From NCBI GenBank assembly GCA_038232215.1, contig JBBSIG010000137.1:1-7000 (forward strand): a stretch of DNA of 7,000 nucleotides. The letters run 5' to 3'. Below, piece after piece: positions 1-5,588 of this stretch. The stretch is from JBBSIG01 sp038232215 (GTDB lineage Bacteria > Actinomycetota > Thermoleophilia > Gaiellales > Gaiellaceae). Each line of letters starts with the position of its first letter. Positions within the stretch are counted from its first letter, which is position 1. The notes below the pieces were generated by a model. It did no database searches and had not been told where the DNA came from. It saw only the letters and a program-made list of their open reading frames with translations. Position numbers and translations under genes: made by a program.

Positions 1-2
1 AG

Positions 3-902
3 GCGCGCGGTTTGCGCGCGCAGGTGCGGGACGCGGCGACCGAGCGGGGCGCCCTGATCGCGTCCGCCGGAACGCACCCCTTCTCGCGCTGGGAGCACCA
101 GGACATCACGGAGCAGCCGCGCTACGAGGGTCTCGTGGAGAGTCTGCGTTGGGTGGCGGAGCGGGAGCTGATCTTCGGCCTGCACGTCCACGTGGGGCTC
201 GAGACGGCGGAGGCGGCGATCGCGGTCGCGGGCGCGCTGCGCACGTGGCTGCCCGAGCTGCTCGCGCTCTCAGCGAACTCGCCGTTCTGGCAGGGGCGCG
301 ACACCGCGCTCGCCTCGACGCGCACGAAGGTCTTCGAGACCTTTCCGCGCAGCGGGCTGCCGCCGGCGTTCGGCTCCTTCGACGAGTTCGAGCGGCTGAT
401 CGCGCGAGGCGTGCAGACGGGCTCGTTCCGGGACTACACGTACATCTGGTGGGACCTCCGGCCGCACCCGAAGCTCGGGACGATCGAGATCCGGATCTGC
501 GACGCGCAGACGCGGCTCGAGAGCGTGGCGGCGATCGTCGCGCTCGTCCAGAGCCTCGTGGCGACGCTCGCGGAGAGCTTCGAGCGGAACGGCGCCCTGC
601 CGACGCAGCCCCGCCTGTTGATCGACGAGAACAAGTGGCGGGCGACCCGCCACGGGCTCGACGCGGACCTGATCTGGCTCGAGCGGGACGAGGAGCGTCC
701 GGCCCGCGAGGCCGTCCTCGACCTCGTCGGGCGCGCCGAAGGGGCGGCACGGCGGCTCGGGTGCGCGCGAGAGCTGCAAGGAGTGGAGCGGCTCCTCGAC
801 CGAGGCTCCGGGTCGGGCGAGCAGCGGCGTCTCTACGAGGAGAGCGGCAGTCTGCTCGCCGTCGCGCACTGGCTCGCGGAGGAGACCACGGCGGGGCTGT
901 AG
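3..902 (+). CDS. Carboxylate-amine ligase, GCS2 (YbdK-like) family, 5'-partial
   Basis: This is the C-terminal part of an ATP-dependent carboxylate-amine ligase of the glutamate-cysteine ligase 2 family, cytosolic enzymes that join an amino-acid carboxylate to an amine such as cysteine. Family motifs are clear: AGTHPFSRW near the visible start, the metal/ATP-site stretch GLHVHVG, LSANSPFWQGRDT, WWDLRPHPKLGTIEIRICD and the ENKWRATRHGLDA block. The frame is open to the left edge. The TTG at 12 falls inside the conserved domain and is not a credible start. About 300 codons are present; full members usually run near 370 residues, so roughly 70 N-terminal residues are missing. It ends at TAG 900-902, and a copy of the spacer repeat begins at the very next base. 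The family is certain, but the substrate is not: many YbdK homologues have only weak glutamate-cysteine ligase activity and unknown natural roles. The 270-bp gap separates it from the following genes. Confidence 0.9.
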   Translation, partial: ARGLRAQVRDAATERGALIASAGTHPFSRWEHQDITEQPRYEGLVESLRWVAERELIFGLHVHVGLETAEAAIAVAGALRTWLPELLALSANSPFWQGRDTALASTRTKVFETFPRSGLPPAFGSFDEFERLIARGVQTGSFRDYTYIWWDLRPHPKLGTIEIRICDAQTRLESVAAIVALVQSLVATLAESFERNGALPTQPRLLIDENKWRATRHGLDADLIWLERDEERPAREAVLDLVGRAEGAARRLGCARELQGVERLLDRGSGSGEQRRLYEESGSLLAVAHWLAEETTAGL

Positions 903-963
903 AAGCTACTTCCCCGAAGAAAGGATCACGGCGAGGGTGGAGCGGATCGTGGGGAAGTAGCTT
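903..963. repeat. Inverted repeat 1 (copies A and B of the GGGGAAGTAGCTT motif); possible terminator
   Basis: Two perfectly complementary 13-base arms, AAGCTACTTCCCC at 903-915 and GGGGAAGTAGCTT at 951-963, enclose a 35-base loop. The left arm starts immediately after the ligase stop codon, and the right arm is followed by GG and then four T residues (966-969). It could therefore act as a factor-independent terminator for the ligase gene, although the loop is much longer than usual. The same arms recur about 155 bp downstream, so a dispersed repeat or a paired protein-binding site is equally possible. The arms are seen directly; the function is inferred. Confidence 0.75.
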
Positions 964-1059
964 GGTTTTCAGGCTGTGCCTTGCGTATCTCCGAATCTCG
1001 AACCTGCAGCCAGCTTCCGGATGCGAGCGTGTCTCAAAAAGGCGAAGCCTCTGCTTCAA

Positions 1060-1117
1060 GCTACTTCCCCGTCGGCTCCGCCACGACCTGCCGACGCTGT
1101 GTCCAGGGGGAAGTAGC
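1060..1117. repeat. Inverted repeat 2 (copies C and D of the same motif)
   Basis: The arms GCTACTTCCCC (1060-1070) and GGGGAAGTAGC (1107-1117) are perfectly complementary over 11 bases around a 36-base loop. The left copy keeps the full 13 bases seen in repeat 1 (1058-1070), while the right copy loses the final TT (GC instead). The loop sequence is unrelated to that of repeat 1 although its length is almost the same. The right arm ends two bases before a possible -10 box for the LCP gene, so a regulator bound here, or a structure formed here, could affect that promoter. Confidence 0.75.
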
Positions 1118-1119
1118 GC

Positions 1120-1125
1120 TATCCT
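1120..1125 (+). promoter_or_regulatory. Possible -10 box for the LCP operon
   Basis: TATCCT at 1120-1125, in the context GCGCTATCCTGCC, fits a TANNNT-type -10 element. It lies about 50 bp before the chosen LCP start and directly after copy D of the spacer motif. No convincing -35 hexamer is found 16-18 bp upstream; that position falls in the loop of repeat 2. It is the best promoter candidate in the spacer, but the call rests on one hexamer. Confidence 0.35.
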
Positions 1126-1175
1126 GCCGAGCCGGAGGCACCAGGCTCCCTGGCGCTTCCTGCTCTCTCCGACGC

Positions 1176-3119
1176 ATGCGAACGACGCTGAAACGAGGCA
1201 TGGGGCGCGGCGTTGCCGTCAACGGCAACCGGCGGGCGGTCCTGCCGCCCGCCTCCCCGACGCCGATGCGGCGCTACCGGATGCCCGAGCCTCCGCGCCG
1301 CACGGGACTTCGCCTGCTCGGCCGACTCCTCTGGCTCGCCCTGGCGGTCCTCGTCATGGTGGGGAGCGCCCTCGCGGGCGGGGCCTATCTCTTCTTCGAC
1401 CGGAGCGTCTCCGAGGTGACGTCCGTGACGCCCGAGCTCCGCGTCGCGGCGAAGCAGCTCGCGGTGCCGCTGCCGCACCGCCCTGCGATCGCGCTCGTGG
1501 TGGGCTACGACCGCCGCTCGGGCCCCGAGGCCGACCTCGAGTCTCGCTCGGACACGATCATGCTGCTGCGGGCCGATCCCGAGACGGACTCGGTGTCGAT
1601 GCTCTCGTTCCCCCGCGACCTGCTCGCGCCTCTCTACTGCCCGCCCGGCCGCCCCGTCGGCTACGGCAAGATCAACGGCGCCTACTCCGTGTGCGGCTCC
1701 AAGGGCACGCTCGAGACGGTGAAGCGGCTCACCGGCCTGCCCATCAACTACCTGATCACGGTCGACTTCCGCGGCTTCCGGCAGATCGTCGACAAGCTGG
1801 GCGGCGTCTGGATCGACGTCGACCGGCGCTACTTCAACGACAACGGAGGTCGCACGTACGGCACCTACGCGACGATCGACCTGCAACCCGGCTACCAGAA
1901 GCTGAACGGGAGCGACGCGCTCGACTACGTCCGCTTCCGGCACGCCGACTCGGACATCTACCGCCTCGCGCGGCAGCAGGCGTTCGTGAAGGGGATCAAG
2001 GAGCAGGTCTCGCACTCCTTCAAGGCGAGCAGCATCCTGCGCGTGGTGCGGGCGATCACGAAGAACGTCGACGTCGTCCAGGGCGGCGGCAGGGCGCCCT
2101 CCGGGAGGACGATCGCGGGCTACGGGCTGTTCGTGTTCGGTCTTCCCTCGGGCCACTTCTTCCAGCCGAAGATCAGGGGTCTCGAGGGGCAGAACGACCT
2201 GACGACGGCGCCGGAGAACCTCAGCGCGGCCGTGCGCGACTTCACGACGCCCGACGTGGAGGCGCCGCGGGCCGCCACGGCCGCTGCGGAGGGTCGCCGT
2301 CTCAGGGCCCGGGGGCCGCGTCCCCAGGACGTCACCGTCACCGTCCTGAACGGCAACGGCGTCACGGGCTCGGCGTCGAACGCCGCCTTCGAGCTGCGTC
2401 AGCGCGGCTACAGGACGCTGCCGCCGCCCGGCGACCGGCTCGCGAACGCCCCCAGCTACGACTACGTCTCCACGAAGGTCCTCTACAGGACTTCCGTCCG
2501 CGGCTCGAAGGCCGCCGCCCGCCGCATCGCCGGTCTCATCGGCGACGCCGACATCGGCCCGATGCCGAGCGGACGGATTCGGCAGCTCTCGAACGGGGCC
2601 ATGATCGTGACGATCGTCGGCCAGACGTTCCACGGCAGCCTCGCGCCGGCGGCGGTCGACCAGACGCCGAAGCACGAGGCGCCGAACGTCGTCTCGAATC
2701 CAGAGGCCTCCCGGCCGCTCCTGCGCCCCCTCCGCCGCCGCGTGCCCTTCCGGCTCGAGCTGCCGACCGTGCTCGACCGCACGTCCACTCCGGCGAGCGA
2801 GGACGTGCCGGTGCGGCTCTACGGGCTGCCCGGCGGACACCAGGCCGTGCGTCTGACCTACCGGACCGGGGTCGACTTCGCCGGCTACTGGGGAATCGAG
2901 CAGACCGACTGGGCGGACGCTCCGGCGCTCGCCAACCCGAATCTCCGGCGCGTCGTGAACGGGCGCCGGTTCGACCTCTACTACTCGGGCTTCCGCCTGC
3001 ACATGGTCGTTCTGCGCGAGTACGGAGCGACCTACTGGGTCGTGAACACCCTGCTCGACGACCTCTCGAACGAGACCATGCTCGCGATCGCGAAGGGTCT
3101 CCGGCCCCTGCCGAAGTAA
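1176..3119 (+). CDS. LytR-CpsA-Psr (LCP) family cell-wall glycopolymer ligase with LytR_C and an extra C-terminal domain
   Basis: LCP enzymes move undecaprenyl-linked glycopolymers onto the peptidoglycan outside the membrane. From the start used here the protein has 647 residues: an Arg-rich cytoplasmic N-terminus, one membrane segment at about 45-74, and an LCP domain at about 105-280. That domain has the SDT motif (D126), the SFPRD motif (R147, D148), the KINGAY motif and the DYVRFRH...D...R..RQQ block (R253, R255, D260, R263, R266), the usual pyrophosphate- and metal-binding residues. A linker leads to a LytR_C domain at about 385-485, opening with VTVLNGNGVTG. A further region of about 155 residues follows, with a conserved-looking core at about 545-645. 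I do not recognise that tail; its ending (WVVNTLLDDLSNETMLAIAKGL) recalls DUF4367-like extracytoplasmic domains. C155 and C173 could form a disulfide. The start is uncertain: the frame is open further upstream (TTG 981), and ATG 1200, 1266 and 1281 are alternatives, all before the membrane segment. None has a good Shine-Dalgarno. It is the first gene of the four-gene run. Confidence 0.9.
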   Translation: MRTTLKRGMGRGVAVNGNRRAVLPPASPTPMRRYRMPEPPRRTGLRLLGRLLWLALAVLVMVGSALAGGAYLFFDRSVSEVTSVTPELRVAAKQLAVPLPHRPAIALVVGYDRRSGPEADLESRSDTIMLLRADPETDSVSMLSFPRDLLAPLYCPPGRPVGYGKINGAYSVCGSKGTLETVKRLTGLPINYLITVDFRGFRQIVDKLGGVWIDVDRRYFNDNGGRTYGTYATIDLQPGYQKLNGSDALDYVRFRHADSDIYRLARQQAFVKGIKEQVSHSFKASSILRVVRAITKNVDVVQGGGRAPSGRTIAGYGLFVFGLPSGHFFQPKIRGLEGQNDLTTAPENLSAAVRDFTTPDVEAPRAATAAAEGRRLRARGPRPQDVTVTVLNGNGVTGSASNAAFELRQRGYRTLPPPGDRLANAPSYDYVSTKVLYRTSVRGSKAAARRIAGLIGDADIGPMPSGRIRQLSNGAMIVTIVGQTFHGSLAPAAVDQTPKHEAPNVVSNPEASRPLLRPLRRRVPFRLELPTVLDRTSTPASEDVPVRLYGLPGGHQAVRLTYRTGVDFAGYWGIEQTDWADAPALANPNLRRVVNGRRFDLYYSGFRLHMVVLREYGATYWVVNTLLDDLSNETMLAIAKGLRPLPK

Positions 3120-3129
3120 GCTCCACCGC

Positions 3130-4461
3130 GTGGCGAGAGTCGCGATCTTCGGCGCCGGCTACGTCGGGCTCGTCACCGGCGCCTGCTTCGCCGAGCTCGG
3201 CCACGAGGTCGTGCTGCGCGACGTCTCCTCCGAGAAGATCGCGGCGCTCCAGGCCGGCGAGGTGCCGATCCACGAGCCGAGCCTCAACGAGCTGCTCGAG
3301 CGGCACCGCGAGCGGCTGACCTTCACGCTCGAGGTCGCCGAAGCGATCGCAGGGGCCGAGCTTCTGTACATCGCCGTGGGCACGCCGCCGACCTACTCGG
3401 GCGACGCCGACCTGTCGGCCGTCTGGACGGTGATCGACGAGCTGCCACGGGTGAGCGAGCGCTCGATCGTCGTGATGAAGAGCACCGTCCCGGTGGGGAC
3501 CGGCGAGAAGGTGCGCGCGGCGCTCGACGCCCGCGGCCTCCAGCACGTGGGCTACGCCTCGAACCCCGAGTTCACCGCGGAGGGGACCGCCGTCCGCGAC
3601 TTCCTCCATCCCGACCGCATCGTCGTCGGCGCTTTCGAGGAGGGGGACGGCGACCGGGTCGCGGAGCTCCACGAAGGGTTGGACGCCGACGTTCTGCGCA
3701 TGGACGTGCCGTCCGCCGAGATGGTCAAGCTCGCGTCGAACGCGTTCCTCATGACCCGGATCAGCTTCATCAACGAGATCGCCAACGTCTGCGAGGCGAC
3801 GGGGGCAGACGTCGAGCAGGTGGCGCGCGGCGTCGGCCTCGATCATCGCCTGGGCCCCCACTTCCTGCGGGCGGGGATCGGCTACGGCGGAAGCTGCTTC
3901 CCGAAGGACGCGTCCGCGCTGAAGCAGCTGGCGAGCAACTCCGGCTACCACTTCCAGCTCCTGAACGCAGTGATCGAGGTGAACGAGCTCCAAAAGCGCC
4001 GCGTGATCGCGAAGCTGCAGCGGCACCTCGGCAAGCTGCGGGGCAAGCGGATCGCGCTCCTCGGGCTCGCGTTCAAGCCGAACACCGACGACATGAGGGA
4101 GGCTCCGAGCATCGTGCTCGCCTCGCGGCTGCTGGCCGAGGGGGCGGAGGTTCGAGCCTGGGACCCGATCGCGGATGCGCGCGACCTGCTGCAGGGCGTG
4201 ACTTTCTGCGACAGCGTGCTCGAGGCCGTGCGCGGTGCCGACGCCGCGGTGATCGTGACCGAGTGGAACGAGCTCCGCTCGCTCGCCTCGCCCGAGGTGC
4301 GCGACGCGATGGCGCGGCCGCTCATCGTGGACGGCCGCAACCTGCTCGATCCCGAGCACGTTCGTGCGGCCGGGTTCGCGTACGAGGGAATCGGCCGTCC
4401 GAGCGCTCCGGTCGCTCACGTCGCCGACGCCCTTCCGCGGGAGCCGGAGCTGCAGCGCTGA
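3130..4461 (+). CDS. ugd: UDP-glucose 6-dehydrogenase
   Basis: This enzyme oxidises UDP-glucose twice with NAD+ to give UDP-glucuronate, a precursor for uronic-acid-containing capsules and teichuronic-type wall polymers; it is cytosolic. The 443 residues match the family length. The N-terminal Rossmann domain opens with GAGYVG (residues 8-13). The conserved STVPVGTG and SNPEFTAEG stretches follow, with E147 and E151 around the active site. K200 and N204 lie in the MVKLASNAF helix. The catalytic cysteine is C256 in GYGGSCFPKD, with D260 following. The C-terminal UDP-binding domain starts near 305 and has the signature LAFKPNTDDMREAP (315-326). All key residues are intact. The start is GTG at 3130, chosen because it places the Rossmann fold at the very N-terminus as usual. 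It lies 10 bp after the LCP stop, and the stop overlaps the next start by one base (TGATG). A UDP-N-acetylmannosamine dehydrogenase is a less likely reading, because the active-site motifs are of the Ugd type. Confidence 0.95.
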   Translation: MARVAIFGAGYVGLVTGACFAELGHEVVLRDVSSEKIAALQAGEVPIHEPSLNELLERHRERLTFTLEVAEAIAGAELLYIAVGTPPTYSGDADLSAVWTVIDELPRVSERSIVVMKSTVPVGTGEKVRAALDARGLQHVGYASNPEFTAEGTAVRDFLHPDRIVVGAFEEGDGDRVAELHEGLDADVLRMDVPSAEMVKLASNAFLMTRISFINEIANVCEATGADVEQVARGVGLDHRLGPHFLRAGIGYGGSCFPKDASALKQLASNSGYHFQLLNAVIEVNELQKRRVIAKLQRHLGKLRGKRIALLGLAFKPNTDDMREAPSIVLASRLLAEGAEVRAWDPIADARDLLQGVTFCDSVLEAVRGADAAVIVTEWNELRSLASPEVRDAMARPLIVDGRNLLDPEHVRAAGFAYEGIGRPSAPVAHVADALPREPELQR

Positions 4462-5174
4462 TGGAGGCGCTGATCCTCGCCGGCGGCAGGGCGACGCGCC
4501 TCGGCGCCGCCGCGGGAGGGCGCCCGAAGGCGCTCGTCCCGATCGCGGGCCACCCGCTGGCCGAGTACCAGGTGAGCCGCCTCGTCGGCGCCGGAGTCGG
4601 ACGGGTGATCGTGAGCTGCAGCGGCGGCCAGGAAGAGCTGTTCGAGGCAAAGCTGTCCGGCCTCGGCGCCGAGATCGTCGCCGTCGGGGAGCCCGAGCCG
4701 CTCGGCCGGGGGGGAGGGCTTCGCTTCGCCGCCGCGCGGCGCGAGGAGACGGGGCCGCTCTTCGCGCTGAACGGCGACGAGCTGCTCGACGTCGACCTGA
4801 GCGCGCTCCTGGAGGAGCATCGCGAGCACGGCGACGCGGCGACGATCGTGGTCGCGCCGATGACCTCCGCGTTCGGCGTCGTCGACCTCGACGACGGGGA
4901 CCTCGTCACCGGCTTCCGCGAGGCGCCGCGGCTTCCCTACTGGGTGAACGTCGGTCTCTACGTGCTCGACGACGAGGCCCTCGCCCGGCTGCCGGAGCGC
5001 GGGGATCACGAGCAGACGACGTTCCCGGAGCTTGCGGCGGAGGGGCGGCTCCGCGCGCATCGGCACGAAGGAACCTGGCTGACCGTGAACACCCCCAAGG
5101 ACCTCGCCCGCGCCGAGGAGTTCGTCGCGGCCCATCCCGGCTGGCGGCCCACACGAGTGAGAGTCTCGACATGA
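4461..5174 (+). CDS. Small sugar-1-phosphate nucleotidyltransferase
   Basis: This protein belongs to the NTP_transferase (GT-A-like) family, which condenses a sugar 1-phosphate with an NTP to give an NDP-sugar and pyrophosphate. Its 237 residues form just the core domain, with no left-handed beta-helix or acyltransferase tail. It opens with LILAGGRATRL (residues 4-14), a variant of GGxGTRL with Ala at 11, followed by the RPKALVPIAG block carrying K23. LNGDELLDVDL holds the metal-binding Asp D106. WLTVNTPKDL (206-215) stands where relatives have WxDxGTPxD; N210 may be the second metal ligand, as an Asn is in GlmU. The sugar and nucleotide cannot be read from sequence; mannose-1-phosphate guanylyltransferase/HddC-like and RmlA-like roles are all possible. 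The start ATG 4461 overlaps the ugd stop by one base and has a GGAG at 4446-4449 upstream, so translational coupling is likely. The frame also extends upstream inside ugd, but that part is out-of-frame ugd sequence. The stop overlaps the cupin start by four bases. Confidence 0.85.
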   Translation: MEALILAGGRATRLGAAAGGRPKALVPIAGHPLAEYQVSRLVGAGVGRVIVSCSGGQEELFEAKLSGLGAEIVAVGEPEPLGRGGGLRFAAARREETGPLFALNGDELLDVDLSALLEEHREHGDAATIVVAPMTSAFGVVDLDDGDLVTGFREAPRLPYWVNVGLYVLDDEALARLPERGDHEQTTFPELAAEGRLRAHRHEGTWLTVNTPKDLARAEEFVAAHPGWRPTRVRVST

Positions 5175-5578
5175 GGGAGGCTGGGGACTCACCGAACCTG
5201 TCGGGATTCGAGCGCTTCGAGTTCGAGCCCACGAAGGTCGAGAAGCCGTGGGGCTGGGAGCTGATCTGGGCGCACTCAGAGCTCTACGTCGGCAAGCTCC
5301 TCTTCGTGCGCGCGGGACACGCCCTGAGCCTGCAGTTCCACAACGAGAAGGACGAGTCGTGGTACGTCCACGAGGGACGCGCCGAGCTCGAGCTCGGCGC
5401 GGCGGGGGAGACCCTCTTCGACACCGAGATCGTGAGCCCGGGCATGGCCTTTCGGCTGAGGCCGGGCACCGTCCACCGCCTGCAGGCGCTCGAGGACACG
5501 CTCGTGCTCGAGGTGTCGACGCCGCACCTGGACGACATCGTGCGGCTGGAGGACCGGTACGGCCGGGCGGGCGACTAG
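5171..5578 (+). CDS. Single-domain cupin, similar to the C-terminal domain of type II mannose-6-phosphate isomerase
   Basis: This is a 135-residue cupin. The motifs follow the isomerase half of ManC-type enzymes, which interconvert mannose 6-phosphate and fructose 6-phosphate: EKPWGWE near residue 24, then a first cupin motif G49-x5-Q55-x-H57-x4-E62-x6-G69, a second motif with RPGTVH (H102), and the hallmark ending DDIVRLEDRYGR at 121-132. Q55, H57, E62 and H102 are the expected metal ligands. In most bacteria this domain is fused behind a guanylyltransferase; here it is a separate protein whose ATG overlaps the nucleotidyltransferase stop by four bases (ATGA), which suggests coupled translation and shared substrate. 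The start at 5171 is chosen from that overlap; the frame continues upstream only as nucleotidyltransferase sequence read out of frame. Isomerase activity is likely but not certain, since free cupins of this type can also be epimerase-like or merely sugar-binding. Confidence 0.82.
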   Translation: MREAGDSPNLSGFERFEFEPTKVEKPWGWELIWAHSELYVGKLLFVRAGHALSLQFHNEKDESWYVHEGRAELELGAAGETLFDTEIVSPGMAFRLRPGTVHRLQALEDTLVLEVSTPHLDDIVRLEDRYGRAGD

Positions 5579-5581
5579 AGT
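5576..5581 (+). promoter_or_regulatory. Possible -10 box for a leaderless ahcY transcript
   Basis: TAGAGT at 5576-5581 fits TANNNT and ends seven bases before the ahcY ATG, so transcription would begin at or next to the start codon. Its first three bases are the stop codon of the cupin gene. No clear Shine-Dalgarno precedes ahcY, which agrees with a leaderless start, but no good -35 hexamer was found 17-18 bp upstream. The alternative is read-through from the upstream operon. Confidence 0.35.
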
Positions 5582-5588
5582 CTCGGCC

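Noticed and set aside
1044..1057. Small hairpin GAAGC-CTCT-GCTTC as a separate regulatory element
   Set aside because: A five-bp stem is too weak to call alone; it may only be part of the folding of the surrounding repeat region.
903..1119. CRISPR array
   Set aside because: The repeats are only 11-13 bp, alternate in orientation and have uneven spacers (35, 94 and 36 bases), which does not fit direct repeats with uniform spacers.
981..1175. N-terminal extension of the LCP gene back to TTG 981
   Set aside because: The added 65 residues are unlike any signal or domain, would lie across repeat 2 and the -10 candidate, and are not needed for the membrane segment or LCP domain.
149..3319. A 1056-codon open frame on the + strand
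   Set aside because: It runs through the ligase, the spacer and the LCP gene in another frame. Its translation is a low-complexity Arg/Ala/Gly/Pro mixture with no motifs, a typical high-GC shadow.
2536..4650. A 704-codon open frame on the - strand, and the similar one at 1119-3002
   Set aside because: Both are antisense to the LCP and ugd genes; the translations are rich in Arg, Val, Asp and Gly from complementary codons and match no family I recognise.
4708..4714. A run of seven G in the nucleotidyltransferase gene as a phase-variation site
   Set aside because: The frame is intact and motifs continue on both sides; one G7 run is ordinary in such GC-rich DNA.
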